The notes under the pieces were generated by a model. It ran no database searches, was not told where the DNA came from, and saw only the letters and a program-made list of their open reading frames with translations. Shown one piece after another: positions 53,057 to 62,168 of a stretch of 64,000 nt of DNA (positions within the stretch are counted from its first letter, which is position 1; each line of letters opens with the position of its first letter). Both the position numbers and the translations under genes were made by a program. This DNA is from Salipiger marinus (lineage in GTDB: Bacteria > Pseudomonadota > Alphaproteobacteria > Rhodobacterales > Rhodobacteraceae), in assembly GCF_900100085.1 (NCBI RefSeq), contig NZ_FNEJ01000001.1:62001-126000 (forward strand). The letters are read 5' to 3'.

Positions 53057-54838
53057 ATGGCAGAGTTCCTTCAGATCGGGGCGTCCTATCAGGCGCCGCT
53101 TGCGTTGCTGCTGATCGTGGCGCTGTTCGGGTTTTTCCTGTGGGAGGTCTATCCGCCCGAAGTGCCGGCGACCGGCCTTGCCGCGGTCTTCGTGATCCTT
53201 GGCTTCGTGTCGCAGGACGACCTGCTGTCGGTCTTTTCCAACCCCGCGCCGCTGACCATCGCCGCCATGTTCGTGCTGTCCGGCGCGCTGGTGCGCACCG
53301 GCGTGCTGGAGGCGATCTCTGACATGGTGATCGCACAGGCAGAGCGTAGGGCCGGGCTGGCGCTGGGGCTGATCGTGGCGGTCACGCTGCTGGCTTCGGC
53401 CTTCGTGAACAACACGCCCGTGGTGCTGGTGCTGATTCCGGTGGTGATCCGGCTGGCGGGCGCGCTGAAGGTGGCGCCGACACGGCTGCTGATCCCGCTG
53501 TCCTATGTGGCGATTCTGGGCGGCACCTGCACGCTGATCGGCACCTCCACCAACCTGCTTGTGGACGGGGTGGCGCAGCGCGAAGGGCTGGAGCCCTTCG
53601 GCATCTTCGAGATCACGCCGGTGGGGATCGTCGTGGCGCTGGCAGGGCTTGCCACGCTGGCCGCCCTAGGCCGCGCGCTGCTGCCCGACCGCGATGCCAG
53701 CAACCCCGACCAGATGCTGGGCGAGACCACCTTCCTGTCGGAAGCGGCGCTTGTCGACGAGACCCATGCAGGCAAGACGGTCGGCGAGGTGGCGGCGCTG
53801 TCGCGGGGCGGGCTGCGGGTGCTGGGCCTGCGCCGCAAGGGAGAGCCGCTGCGCGGCACCGTGGCCGATCAGGTGCTGGAAAAGGGCGACGTGCTGGTGC
53901 TGCGCGCGCCCACCTCGGAACTGCTGACGCTGCATGCCGATCCCGGCTTCCGCGTCGGCCTGCGCCGGGGCGAGCCCGCCGAAGGCGAGCTGGTGACGGT
54001 CGAGGTGGTGGTGGCGCCGCGCAAGCCCAATCTGGGCCGGTCGCTGCGCGAGATGTCGCTGGGCCGCCGCTTCGGGGTGCGGGTGCTGGGCGCGCACCGG
54101 CACGAGCACAATCCCGGGCCGGATCTGGGCGCGGTGCGGCTGAAACCCGCCGACAAGCTGCTGCTGGAAGGGCCCGCTTCGGCCTTCGAGACGCTGGAGG
54201 AGGAGGCGCAGCTGATCTCTGTCAGCCGTCCCACCGGGCGCGCCTTCCGCCGGGGCCGCGCGCCCTTGGTGCTGGTGGCGCTGGCCGTGGTCGTCGTGCT
54301 GGCCGCGATGGGGGTGATGAGCATCGCGGTGCTGTCGATGCTGGCGGTGGCGGCCATGCTGATGCTGCGCTGCATCGACGCCGACGAGGCATGGGGCGCG
54401 CTGGACGGCTCCATCCTCGTGCTGATCTTTGCCATGCTGGTCATCGGGCTGGGCCTGCAGAACAGCGGCGCCGTGGCGCTGGTGGTGGATCTGGTGGCGC
54501 CCTTCGTGTCCGGCCTGCCGCCCTATCTGGCACTGCTGGCGGTCTATCTGATCGCCTCCATCCTGACCGAGATGGTCACCAACAACGCGGTGGCGGTGGT
54601 GTTCACCCCCATCGCCATCGGCCTGTCGCAGACGACCGGGCTTGATCCGCGCGCGCTGGCCATGGCGGTGATGTTCGGCGCAAGCGCCAGCTTCGCCACG
54701 CCCATCGGCTATCAGACCAACACGCTGGTCTATGGCGCGGGCAATTACCGCTTCGCCGATTTCCTGCGCATCGGTCTGCCGATGAACGGGGTGGCGGCGC
54801 TGGCAGCCTGCGCCGCGATCCTGTGGCTGGCGGCATAG
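53057..54838 (+). CDS. SLC13/DASS family permease with two TrkA-C domains
   Basis: A 593-residue membrane protein. Two half-transporter blocks (about 10-210 and 415-593) flank two central RCK_C/TrkA-C regulatory domains (about 220-305 and 320-390). The re-entrant-loop motifs LASAFVNNTPVVLVLIPVV and ILGGTCTLIGTSTNLL in the first half, and TEMVTNNAVAVVF with SASFATPIGYQTNTLVYG in the second, match divalent-anion/Na+ symporters. Substrate may be sulfate, dicarboxylate or another anion. ATG 53057 is the first Met of the membrane domain; the ribosome site is weak. Confidence 0.88.
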   Translation: MAEFLQIGASYQAPLALLLIVALFGFFLWEVYPPEVPATGLAAVFVILGFVSQDDLLSVFSNPAPLTIAAMFVLSGALVRTGVLEAISDMVIAQAERRAGLALGLIVAVTLLASAFVNNTPVVLVLIPVVIRLAGALKVAPTRLLIPLSYVAILGGTCTLIGTSTNLLVDGVAQREGLEPFGIFEITPVGIVVALAGLATLAALGRALLPDRDASNPDQMLGETTFLSEAALVDETHAGKTVGEVAALSRGGLRVLGLRRKGEPLRGTVADQVLEKGDVLVLRAPTSELLTLHADPGFRVGLRRGEPAEGELVTVEVVVAPRKPNLGRSLREMSLGRRFGVRVLGAHRHEHNPGPDLGAVRLKPADKLLLEGPASAFETLEEEAQLISVSRPTGRAFRRGRAPLVLVALAVVVVLAAMGVMSIAVLSMLAVAAMLMLRCIDADEAWGALDGSILVLIFAMLVIGLGLQNSGAVALVVDLVAPFVSGLPPYLALLAVYLIASILTEMVTNNAVAVVFTPIAIGLSQTTGLDPRALAMAVMFGASASFATPIGYQTNTLVYGAGNYRFADFLRIGLPMNGVAALAACAAILWLAA

Positions 54839-54880
54839 GGCGCTGCCCGCCCGTCCGCCACAGGCGGACAAAGACAGACA

Positions 54881-54940
54881 GGGGGCTCTGCCCCCGTCCC
54901 CTGCGGGGACTCCCCCGGGATATTTTCAGCCAATGGAAGC
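54881..54940 (-). repeat. Dispersed intergenic palindromic repeat, copy E (ATAT subtype)
   Basis: In minus orientation: GCTTCCATTGGC, AAAATATCCCGGGGGAGTC, a palindrome CCCCGCAGGGG and GGGGGCAGAGCCCCC. It lies between the SLC13 gene and rimO, both on the plus strand. Confidence 0.8.
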
Positions 54941-54979
54941 GCCACGGAGGGGCTTTGCGGCGCCGGGGAGAGGGCGTAT

Positions 54980-56377
54980 ATGCGCGGGATGCAGAATCCG
55001 CCCGACCTTCGCCCCGACCTCGCGCGCGCGCGCATTTCCGACACCCGCCGTGCCGGCCAGCCGACCATCGGCATGGTCTCGCTTGGCTGTCCCAAGGCGC
55101 TGGTGGACAGCGAGCGTATCCTGACCCGGCTGCGCGCCGAGGGCTATGGCATCTCGCCGGACTATTCCGGGGCGGATGCGGTGATCGTGAACACCTGCGG
55201 CTTTCTGGACAGCGCCAAGGCCGAAAGCCTTGAGGCGATCGGCGAGGCGCTGTCGGAGAACGGGCGCGTGATCGTCACCGGCTGTCTTGGCGCCGAGCCC
55301 GACTACATCACCGGCGCGCATCCCCGGGTGCTGGCGGTGACGGGCCCGCATCAATACGAGCAGGTTCTGGATGCGGTGCATCGCGCCGTGCCGCCCTCTC
55401 CCGATCCGTTTGTCGACCTGCTGCCTGCGGCGGGCGTGAAGCTGACGCCGCGGCATTACAGCTATCTGAAGATTTCCGAGGGCTGCAATCACGCCTGCAA
55501 GTTCTGCATCATCCCCGACATGCGCGGGCGCCTGAGCAGCCGTCCGCATCGCGCCGTGCTGCGCGAGGCGGAAAAGCTGGTGGAAGCCGGGGTGCGCGAG
55601 CTGCTGGTCATCAGTCAGGACACCAGCGCCTATGGCACCGACTGGAAGGACCGGGAGGCGAAGTTTCCCATCCTCGATCTGGCGCGGGATCTGGGCAGCC
55701 TTGGCGCCTGGGTGCGGCTGCATTACGTCTATCCCTATCCGCATGTGCGCGAGCTGATCCCGCTGATGGCGGGCGCCTCCGGCAGCGGGGCGGGTGGCAT
55801 CCTGCCTTATCTCGACATTCCGTTCCAGCATGCCCATCCCGACACGCTGAAGCGCATGGCCCGGCCCGCCGCCGCCGCGCGCACGCTGGACGAGATCGCG
55901 GCATGGCGCGCCGACTGTCCGGAGATCGTGCTGCGGTCGACCTTCATCGTGGGCTATCCCGGCGAGACCGAGGCGGAGTTCCAGACCCTGCTCGACTGGC
56001 TGGACGAGGCGCAGCTGGACCGGGTCGGCTGTTTTCAGTACGAGGACGTGAAGGGCGCGCGGTCCAATGCCCTGCCCGATCACGTGGCGCCCGAGGTCAA
56101 GCAGGACCGCTGGGACCGCTTCATGGCAAAGGCTCAGGCGATTTCCGAGGCGAAGCTGGCCGCAAAAGTCGGACGGCAGATGCAGGTTCTGGTCGACGAG
56201 GTGGATGACGAGGCCGCCACCTGCCGCACCATGGCCGACGCGCCCGAGATCGACGGCAACCTGTTCATCGACGAAGGGTTCGAGACGCTGAAGCCCGGCG
56301 ATCTGGTGACGGTCGAGGTCGAGGAGGCCGGGGAATACGATCTGTGGGGGCGCTTGATCGCCTCCCCCCGCGTCTGA
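54980..56377 (+). CDS. rimO: Ribosomal protein S12 methylthiotransferase RimO
   Basis: Radical-SAM enzyme that methylthiolates Asp88 of ribosomal protein S12. The 465-residue product has the UPF0004 cysteines ([34 protein letters not shown]), the radical-SAM triad [17 protein letters not shown] (about 170-186), [12 protein letters not shown] and a C-terminal TRAM domain (about 390-460). [11 protein letters not shown] is diagnostic for RimO. ATG 54980 follows GGGAGAGGG. It is a paralogue of mtaB about 6 kb upstream. Confidence 0.95.
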   Translation: MRGMQNPPDLRPDLARARISDTRRAGQPTIGMVSLGCPKALVDSERILTRLRAEGYGISPDYSGADAVIVNTCGFLDSAKAESLEAIGEALSENGRVIVTGCLGAEPDYITGAHPRVLAVTGPHQYEQVLDAVHRAVPPSPDPFVDLLPAAGVKLTPRHYSYLKISEGCNHACKFCIIPDMRGRLSSRPHRAVLREAEKLVEAGVRELLVISQDTSAYGTDWKDREAKFPILDLARDLGSLGAWVRLHYVYPYPHVRELIPLMAGASGSGAGGILPYLDIPFQHAHPDTLKRMARPAAAARTLDEIAAWRADCPEIVLRSTFIVGYPGETEAEFQTLLDWLDEAQLDRVGCFQYEDVKGARSNALPDHVAPEVKQDRWDRFMAKAQAISEAKLAAKVGRQMQVLVDEVDDEAATCRTMADAPEIDGNLFIDEGFETLKPGDLVTVEVEEAGEYDLWGRLIASPRV

Positions 56378-56766
56378 GTCGCGGCGATCCGCGCCGCCCG
56401 TAAGGGGTGGCGCGGCCAAAACCTGCAAGAAATGACAGGTGACCCGGCAAAAATCGCGGGCGGGCCCGGTGCCCTGCCCGGGTGCAACCGCTTCGGATCC
56501 GCGACAAACTCTTCACGATGCGGTAACCTTCTGGTGTTCGGTCGGTTCGGCAGGGAGGGTCCATCCAGGATGGGTCACGCAGATCCGGCAGCGCCGGGGA
56601 GCACCGGGGCGCCATGCGCGATCCCGTAAGCCCCCGTCGGGCGCGGCATCGATTTTCCCTTCGGGGGCAAGACATTAAAGCTGTGGATTGATAGGTTACG
56701 GGATGCCGCCCATTGCCGGGGGCATCCCGTTTTTACGCGGACTGCCGGCACCCTGCCTGTCTGCCC
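56378..56766. other. Intergenic region after rimO, candidate small RNA
   Basis: These 389 bases contain no supported protein gene. Several GC-rich hairpins occur (for example CCCGG-N8-CCGGG near 56465) and a strong plus-strand terminator closes the region at 56698-56734, 320 bases after rimO. Either rimO has a very long 3' untranslated end or an independent transcript lies here. Confidence 0.45.
56698..56734 (+). terminator. Intrinsic terminator, 320 bases after rimO
   Basis: ACGGGATGCC (56698-56707) pairs perfectly with GGCATCCCGT (56721-56730), followed by TTTTT. Oriented for plus-strand transcription; the minus strand lacks a T run. Confidence 0.85.
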
Positions 56767-57651
56767 TCAGGTGCCCGACAGGATCAGCAGATCCAGCGCC
56801 TCGTCCTCCAGCGCGCCCTGCGTGTCGACCTGCGCCTGACAGGCCTTGTGCAGCGGATCGGGCAGCACGCCCAGCGACATGGCCAGCGCCGCCAGTTCGG
56901 TGCGCGAGCTTAGCCCGGTGTTCTGGATCAGCGCGTTCAGCCGCTGCCGCACGGCAGAGACCGAGATCTCCAGCTGCGCCGCGATCTGCTTGTCCTGATG
57001 GCCCGCGCCGATCATCTCCAGCAGCTCCAGCTGCTTGCCGGTGATCTGGTTGCGCTCGGGAAATTCGCGCGTGAAATGATACATATACCGCTGATGCGCG
57101 GTCAGCGCCGCCATGCTCAGCGTCCAGCCATGGGCCTGAATGATGCGCTGCATGTCGCGGCGCGAATGGTTGCCGGTGAAGGTCAGCAGGCCGACCTGCG
57201 ACGGCGCGTTCTGGCGCAGCGGGATGGAGAATCCCGCCCGCATGCCGCGCCGCGCCGCCTCGCGCAGGACCGCCACCCGCGCCTCGGGCAGAGGGTGGTA
57301 ATCGTCCAGAAACTCCAGCCCGACCGCGATCGGCGTCAGCCGGTCCATGGCATGGCTGCGGAAATAGGACCAGCGCGCCAGATCCGGATCGGCGTTATAC
57401 GCGCTGAGCCAGGCGGAGTCGTAAGAGGTGCGCAGGAACAGCGTCTTCTTCCAGTTGCGATAGGCGCTGGCACCGATAAAATCCACGCAAGGCAGCTTCA
57501 GTTCGCGGCCCAGACAGACGATCAGCCGCCAGACCTCTTCCGATCCCTGCGTGGTTTCCAGATCGATGAGGAATCGCTGCAGCAGCTCGGGCACGTGCTG
57601 CTCGGCAGCCATCATGGGACGGCGGCGGCTGGAAGGGCGCAGGTCGGTCAC
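56767..57651 (-). CDS. LuxR family transcriptional regulator with autoinducer-binding domain (LuxR solo)
   Basis: A 294-residue regulator with an N-terminal autoinducer-binding-type domain (about 20-190) and a C-terminal LuxR helix-turn-helix (about 215-275). The domain keeps a DPDLARW segment and a Gly in GMRAGFSIPLR, positions important in acyl-homoserine-lactone receptors. The DNA-binding part reads ITGKQLELLEMIGAGHQDKQIAAQL, with Gln where the usual Glu stands after the Arg/Lys, then ISVSAVRQRLNALI. GTG 57651 has GAGAGGG upstream; ATG 57615 is an alternative. No luxI synthase is in the window. Confidence 0.85.
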   Translation of the reverse strand: MTDLRPSSRRRPMMAAEQHVPELLQRFLIDLETTQGSEEVWRLIVCLGRELKLPCVDFIGASAYRNWKKTLFLRTSYDSAWLSAYNADPDLARWSYFRSHAMDRLTPIAVGLEFLDDYHPLPEARVAVLREAARRGMRAGFSIPLRQNAPSQVGLLTFTGNHSRRDMQRIIQAHGWTLSMAALTAHQRYMYHFTREFPERNQITGKQLELLEMIGAGHQDKQIAAQLEISVSAVRQRLNALIQNTGLSSRTELAALAMSLGVLPDPLHKACQAQVDTQGALEDEALDLLILSGT

Positions 57652-57882
57652 AATCCCTCTCAACAAGTCGGGGCCGGGCGGGCCGGTGTCGCGGTCAGGT
57701 GCATCCGCGGACGCACCCGTCGGATCGGGCGACGGGCCTCTTGGATCAGGCGCTTGCCAGAGTTTGACGCCTTTTAAGGTCACTGGCAAATGTCAAAAGA
57801 TATAGGAAGCTACTCCAAACGCACAGCTTGCCTACCCTATCGCGCCCTTGCGCTGCCCGCGAAGCTTTGGCAGAGGGGCGCC

Positions 57883-58479
57883 ATGGCCAAGCTGCATTTT
57901 CACTATTCTACCATGAATGCGGGAAAATCCACGCTGCTGCTACAGGCCGCGCACAACTACCGCGAGCGGGGCATGGACGTGTTCCTGCTGACCGCGCGGC
58001 TGGACACGCGGGCGGGGCCGGGCCGCATCGGCTCGCGCATCGGGCTGGGACAGGCGGCGGAGACATTCGGCCCCGAAGATGACCTTTTCACCTGCATCGC
58101 GCAGGCGGCGGCACAGCCGCTGGCCTGCATCTTTGTCGACGAGGCGCAATTCCTGACCGAAGCGCAGGTCTGGCAGCTGGCGCGGGTGGTGGATGACCTG
58201 CACCTGCCGGTGATGGCCTACGGGCTGCGGGTGGATTTTCGCGGCAAGCTCTTTCCCGGCTCGGCGGCGCTGCTGGCGCTGGCCGACACGCTGCGCGAGG
58301 TGCGCACCATCTGCCATTGCGGGCGCAAGGCCACCATGGTGATCCGGCAGGATGCGGCGGGACGTGCCGCCACCGAAGGCGATCAGGTTCAGATCGGCGG
58401 CAATGAAACCTACGTTTCGCTCTGCCGGAAGCACTGGCGGGACGCCACAGGCGATCCCGTTTCCCCCGCCAGCGCCTGA
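57883..58479 (+). CDS. tdk: Thymidine kinase (type II)
   Basis: Phosphorylates thymidine in the salvage route. The 198-residue product has the P-loop STMNAGKSTLLL (about 9-20), the catalytic/Walker-B segment FVDEAQFL (about 84-91) and zinc-binding cysteines in ICHCGRKA and SLCRKH near the C-terminus; GNETYVSLCR is the lasso-type signature region. AGAGGGG lies before ATG 57883. Confidence 0.95.
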   Translation: MAKLHFHYSTMNAGKSTLLLQAAHNYRERGMDVFLLTARLDTRAGPGRIGSRIGLGQAAETFGPEDDLFTCIAQAAAQPLACIFVDEAQFLTEAQVWQLARVVDDLHLPVMAYGLRVDFRGKLFPGSAALLALADTLREVRTICHCGRKATMVIRQDAAGRAATEGDQVQIGGNETYVSLCRKHWRDATGDPVSPASA

Positions 58480-58498
58480 CCGCGCCTCCGGACCGGGA

Positions 58499-59452
58499 TC
58501 AGACCGGGTTCGGCACGTCCTCTCCGGCAAAAAACGCCCGCAGATTGGCCACGGCCATCCGCCCCATCTCCTCGCGCACTTCCAGCGCGGCGGTGCCCAG
58601 ATGCGGCAGCAGCACCGCATTGTCGAGCGCGCGCAGCGCCTCGGGCACGCGCGGCTCCTGCTCGTAGACATCCAGCCCCGCCCCCGCGATGCGGCGGTCC
58701 TGCAGGGCGGCGATCAGCGCCGCCTCGTCCACCACATCGCCACGCGCGATGTTGATGAAATGCCCGCTGGGTTTCATCGCCGCCAGCACCCCGGCATTCA
58801 CCGTGTGCCGGGTCTCGGCCCCGCCGGGCAGCGCGGTCACCAGCACGTCCACCGCCGCCGCCAGCGCCTCGGCGCTGTCCATGCGGGTGGCGGGAAACTC
58901 CAGCGCCTTTTCGGAGCGGCTGACATAGGCGACCTTCATGCCAAAGCCGTAATGGCAGCGCCGCGCGATGGCCTGCCCGATGCGCCCCATGCCAAGGATG
59001 CCCACGGTCTTGCCCGACAGGTGCAGCCCCAGCATCTGCACCGGATGCCAGCCCTGCCACGCGCCCGACCGCAGCAGCCGTTCGCCCTCGCCCGCACGGC
59101 GGCAGGACATCAGCATCAGCGTCAGCGCGATGTCGGCGGTGGCATCGGTGACGGCACCGGGGGTATTGGTCACCACCAGCCCCGCCGCCTTGGCCGCCGC
59201 CACGTCGACATGGTTGTAGCCCACGCCAAAATTGGCAAGGATCCGGGCGCGCGGCGCCCCCGCCTCGGCAAAGACCGACGCATCATAAGGATCGCCCAGC
59301 GTCATCAGCACGCCGTCATACGAGGCCAGCGAGTTTCGCATCTCGTCGCGGCTCAGCGGCTCGGGACGGTCCCGGTAGGTCACGTCGAACAGCGCGCGGG
59401 CCTCGGCCACCACGCTGTCAGGCAGGTTGCGGGCGATCAGAATCTTGGTCAA
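58499..59452 (-). CDS. D-2-hydroxyacid dehydrogenase, glyoxylate/hydroxypyruvate reductase-like
   Basis: A 317-residue NAD(P)-dependent dehydrogenase. The Rossmann motif is [16 protein letters not shown] (about 145-160); catalytic Arg in [10 protein letters not shown] (about 230), Glu in [11 protein letters not shown] (about 258) and His in [11 protein letters not shown] (about 280). Likely reduces glyoxylate or hydroxypyruvate. The start is a TTG at 59452 overlapping the csaA stop (TTGA), with GGGAGGA upstream; no ATG fits. Confidence 0.88.
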   Translation of the reverse strand: MTKILIARNLPDSVVAEARALFDVTYRDRPEPLSRDEMRNSLASYDGVLMTLGDPYDASVFAEAGAPRARILANFGVGYNHVDVAAAKAAGLVVTNTPGAVTDATADIALTLMLMSCRRAGEGERLLRSGAWQGWHPVQMLGLHLSGKTVGILGMGRIGQAIARRCHYGFGMKVAYVSRSEKALEFPATRMDSAEALAAAVDVLVTALPGGAETRHTVNAGVLAAMKPSGHFINIARGDVVDEAALIAALQDRRIAGAGLDVYEQEPRVPEALRALDNAVLLPHLGTAALEVREEMGRMAVANLRAFFAGEDVPNPV

Positions 59453-59787
59453 TGCAGGCGTCCTCCCAAAGGCACATCCATGTCCGGGCGCACCAGCACC
59501 ACGGCGCCCCCCTCGTCCATCACCCCCAGCACCAGCACCTCGGACCGGAACGGCCCGATCTGGCGCGGCGGGAAATTCACCACCGCCAGCACCTGCGTGC
59601 CGACCAGCGCTTCGGGGGTGTAATGCACGGTGATCTGGGCCGAGCTTTTCTTCTCGCCGATCTCCGGGCCAAAATCGATCCACAGCTTGATGGCGGGCTT
59701 GCGCGCCTCGGGAAAAGGCTCCGCCCGGATCACCCGGCCCGCGCGGATGTCGACGGCCAGAAAATCGTCATAGCTGATCTCAGCCAC
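59449..59787 (-). CDS. csaA: CsaA-like tRNA-binding domain protein
   Basis: A 112-residue single-domain protein of the tRNA-binding OB-fold, as in the chaperone CsaA. Typical segments are [38 protein letters not shown] and [20 protein letters not shown]. It binds tRNA or acts as an export-related chaperone in some bacteria. GTG 59787 overlaps the proC stop by 8 bases; the longer upstream frame lies inside proC. Confidence 0.9.
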   Translation of the reverse strand: MAEISYDDFLAVDIRAGRVIRAEPFPEARKPAIKLWIDFGPEIGEKKSSAQITVHYTPEALVGTQVLAVVNFPPRQIGPFRSEVLVLGVMDEGGAVVLVRPDMDVPLGGRLH

Positions 59788-60592
59788 GGGCAAGCTCCTC
59801 CGACCGGCGGGTGGCGGCGGCCACCGTGGCGCGCACCAGCGGCGGCAGGCCGCGTTCTGCATCCATCAGCACCTCCAGCCCGGCCTGCGTGGTGCCATTG
59901 GGCGAGGTCACGTTGCGCCGCAGTTCCGCCGGATCGGTGCCCGATGCCATGGCCAGCGCGCCCGCGCCCGCCACCGTGGCCCGGGCCAGCTGCAGGGCCA
60001 GATCGGGCGCCAGCCCCTCGGCCTCGCCCGCCGCCGCCAGACATTCGATCAGGTGGAACACATAGGCCGGACCAGAGCCGCTCAGCCCGGTCACCGCATC
60101 CATCTGCGCCTCCGCCTCCAGCCGCACCACCTGCCCCACGGCAGACAGCAGCGCCTCGGCCTGTTCCAGATGCGCGGCGGTGGCATTGGCATTGCCGATG
60201 ATCGCGGTGATCCCCTGCCCCACTGCGGCAGGCGTGTTCGGCATGGCACGGATCACCGGGGTCGCCCCGCCCAGCATCGCCTCATATTGCGCGATGGTCA
60301 CCCCGGCAGCCACCGACAGGAACAGCGTGGCACCATTGCCCAGCGCCGCCAGATCCGGCAGCGCCCCCGCCATCATCTGCGGCTTCACCGCCACCAGCAC
60401 GATGGCGGGATCCGCAGGCAGCGCCTCGTTCAGATGCACGCCCTGCGCCTGCAGCCAGTCCGAAGGATGCGGATCCCGCACCCAGACCGATCCTGCGGGC
60501 AGGCCGCGCGCCAGCCAGCCCTCCAGCATCGCCGACCCCATCTTGCCGCAGCCCAGCAGCACCAGCCCGCGCCGCGCAATCTCCTGATCCAT
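59780..60592 (-). CDS. proC: Pyrroline-5-carboxylate reductase
   Basis: Last step of proline synthesis. The 270-residue product has the N-terminal dinucleotide fold [41 protein letters not shown] and [19 protein letters not shown], the classical ProC signature. It heads a three-gene overlapping cluster (proC, csaA, 2-hydroxyacid dehydrogenase). A GC-rich repeat lies upstream. Confidence 0.96.
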   Translation of the reverse strand: MDQEIARRGLVLLGCGKMGSAMLEGWLARGLPAGSVWVRDPHPSDWLQAQGVHLNEALPADPAIVLVAVKPQMMAGALPDLAALGNGATLFLSVAAGVTIAQYEAMLGGATPVIRAMPNTPAAVGQGITAIIGNANATAAHLEQAEALLSAVGQVVRLEAEAQMDAVTGLSGSGPAYVFHLIECLAAAGEAEGLAPDLALQLARATVAGAGALAMASGTDPAELRRNVTSPNGTTQAGLEVLMDAERGLPPLVRATVAAATRRSEELARG

Positions 60593-60700
60593 CGTCCCGC
60601 TCTCCCGTCCGGTCCCGCTCTGGTGCCGTGATACGCGGCCCCCGACTGCGGTGCAATGCCGCCACAGACAGAACGGGCGCGCCTCCTCGCGGCGGCACGC

Positions 60701-60770
60701 CCTTCATCTTGCCTGTTAAACTCCGGGGGAAGCCGCCGCAGGCGGCTGGGGGCAGAGCCCCCGGCAACCC
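60701..60770 (+). repeat. Dispersed intergenic palindromic repeat, copy F (AACTCCG subtype)
   Basis: CTTCATCTTGCCTGTTAAAC, then TCCGGGGGAA, an internal palindrome GCCGCCGCAGGCGGC and GGGGGCAGAGCCCCC. It lies between proC and the YbjN-like gene, both on the minus strand, and is in plus orientation. Confidence 0.8.
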
Positions 60771-60775
60771 TCCCC

Positions 60776-61276
60776 TCAGGCGCGGCCGTAGGCTTCGGCG
60801 ATGGCGATCTGCAGCGCCTCCTGCGCCGATTTCCCCGCCCATGCGATCAGCTGGAAACAGGGATAATACCGCTCCGAGGCGGTGACGGCACTGGTGATCA
60901 TCATGTCGATCTGCTCGGGGGCGGCGGTCTGCCCCCCCGTCAGGACCAGCCCGTACCGGTAGACCATCAGCTTCGGCTCGGCCCAGTAGGTAAAGGCCCC
61001 GGCCCAGCACTGGTCGTTCACCGCGTTGAGCCCTTCGTAAAGCTCCGACAGCGCCGCCTCCGGCGGCTCCATCTCGAAGGTGCAGATCAGCCGCAGCGTC
61101 TCGTCGCGCGGCGACCAGGCCAGCGTGACGGAATAGCTGCGCCACTGGCCCACGACGGCCATGGCGATCTGATCCTCGGCGATCCGGTCAAAATCCCAGT
61201 CGTGATGTTCGGCCAGCGTCTCCACGATGTCGATGGGATGAATGTCGTCGCTCAGGAACACTTCGGAGAGTGCCAT
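60776..61276 (-). CDS. YbjN domain-containing protein
   Basis: A 166-residue protein with the YbjN (type III secretion chaperone-like) fold signature: LAEHHDWDFDRIAEDQIAMAV, then YSVTLAWSPRDETLRLICTFEM and a C-terminal helical half (YYPCFQLIAWAGKSAQEAL). YbjN proteins affect motility and stress in E. coli, but the function is not fixed. ATG 61276 follows AGAGGTG. A perfect 11-bp inverted repeat stands 19 bases upstream of the ATG in the leader. Confidence 0.83.
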   Translation of the reverse strand: MALSEVFLSDDIHPIDIVETLAEHHDWDFDRIAEDQIAMAVVGQWRSYSVTLAWSPRDETLRLICTFEMEPPEAALSELYEGLNAVNDQCWAGAFTYWAEPKLMVYRYGLVLTGGQTAAPEQIDMMITSAVTASERYYPCFQLIAWAGKSAQEALQIAIAEAYGRA

Positions 61277-61295
61277 GCGCCACCTCTTATGGTTG

Positions 61296-61328
61296 TAGTT
61301 TTTGGGCCCGACAGCGCCCCAAAAACTA
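61296..61328 (-). promoter_or_regulatory. Perfect inverted repeat in the ybjN-like leader
   Basis: TAGTTTTTGGG (61296-61306), 11-base loop, and its exact complement CCCAAAAACTA (61318-61328). It is 19 bases upstream of the YbjN-like start, so it is either an operator or an mRNA stem near the ribosome site. Confidence 0.6.
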
Positions 61329-61434
61329 GGTGCCTGCTCCAGAGGGTGGGGCATACCCCGTTCCTCTTACCACATATCGTGCCTGTGCCATGGCCCCGCT
61401 GTAAAGCGAAATATTCTTGACGCCTACAATAAGT

Positions 61435-61517
61435 TGTGGATCAGACCGGGGATCGTTCAACCTGTGCCCAGTGATTCCCTGTGGACAGGTGGGGGTCTTT
61501 CCCGGACCTGTCCACAG
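61435..61517. promoter_or_regulatory. DnaA-box-like cluster and 12-bp inverted repeat
   Basis: TGTGGATCA at 61435-61443 matches the DnaA box (TTATCCACA) at 8 of 9 on the opposite strand. CTGTGGACAGGT (61479-61490) and ACCTGTCCACAG (61506-61517) form a perfect 12-bp inverted repeat whose arms each hold a 7-of-9 DnaA-like word. An AT-rich patch (AAATATTCTT) lies to the left. The arms could also act as the 3' end of the DUF3859 transcript. Confidence 0.4.
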
Positions 61518-61526
61518 AAAGCCGGA

Positions 61527-62060
61527 TCAGGACATGGGCACCGGGCCGGGACAGGCGGCAAGCACGGTGGCGGCGGCCTCGGCGGGCACCACGTCAAAGC
61601 CCTGTTCCGCCAGCCGCACCCCTTCGCCCTCCAGCGCGAGGGTCCAGCGCCCGGTCACCATTTCGTAAGGAAATTCAAAGGTGAACAGCGCCAGTCCCGG
61701 ATCATCAGGATGCAGCACGGTGACCCAGCTCTGCCGCGTCACGCCGCGCGGCCCCATCGGCGGATGGGTCAGCACCACAGTCACGGGCTGCGGCGCGCTG
61801 CCGCCTTCGGAGATGAAACGGATGCCAAAACTTATCCCAAGCTCGGCAGGGACAAGCGTGGTGGTCAGGTCGATGTCCCGATCCTGCGCGATCAGGTTGA
61901 GACGGCCCTGTTCGGTCTGGGGGGCGGCGATCGTGCCTTCGGAGACGACCTGACAGATCACGCCATGATCCAGCAGCCGCAGCCCGACCTCCTGTGCCGA
62001 AGCGGGCAGGGCAAGGCAGAGCGCGGTCAGGATCGGGGCAAGGCGCAAGCGGGTCTCCAT
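61527..62060 (-). CDS. DUF3859 family exported protein
   Basis: A 177-residue protein with a signal peptide (METRLRLAPILTALCLALPASA, cleaved before QEV). The mature domain is beta-rich with FEFPYEMVTGRWTLALEGEG near the C-terminus, the segment I associate with DUF3859; VTRQSWVTVLHPDDPGLA precedes it. It is predicted to be periplasmic and has no assigned function. Gene is 108 bases after pckA on the same strand with a terminator between. Confidence 0.72.
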   Translation of the reverse strand: METRLRLAPILTALCLALPASAQEVGLRLLDHGVICQVVSEGTIAAPQTEQGRLNLIAQDRDIDLTTTLVPAELGISFGIRFISEGGSAPQPVTVVLTHPPMGPRGVTRQSWVTVLHPDDPGLALFTFEFPYEMVTGRWTLALEGEGVRLAEQGFDVVPAEAAATVLAACPGPVPMS

Positions 62061-62118
62061 CGCAGCCTATATGGGGCCGCGCGGGTCTTGCGGCAACCGC
62101 AGGATGCTTCACATGAAA

Positions 62119-62147
62119 CAGCCTCCCCCGCGTGGCGGGAGAGGCTG
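62119..62147 (-). terminator. Terminator after pckA
   Basis: CAGCCTCTCCCGC pairs with GCGGGGGAGGCTG (12 of 13) around a 3-base loop on the minus strand, followed by TTTCATG. 22 bases past the pckA stop. Confidence 0.7.
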
Positions 62148-62168
62148 CAGACTGTCAGGATCTCCGGC

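Noticed and set aside
56432-56629. Possible 65-residue plus-strand gene after rimO
   Set aside because: No ribosome site, Gly/Pro-rich low-complexity product; the region fits non-coding sequence better.
61435-61517. Calling the DnaA-like cluster a chromosomal origin
   Set aside because: Only one near-perfect box, no dnaA, parAB, hemE or gidA neighbours, and I cannot compute skew; kept only as a regulatory candidate.
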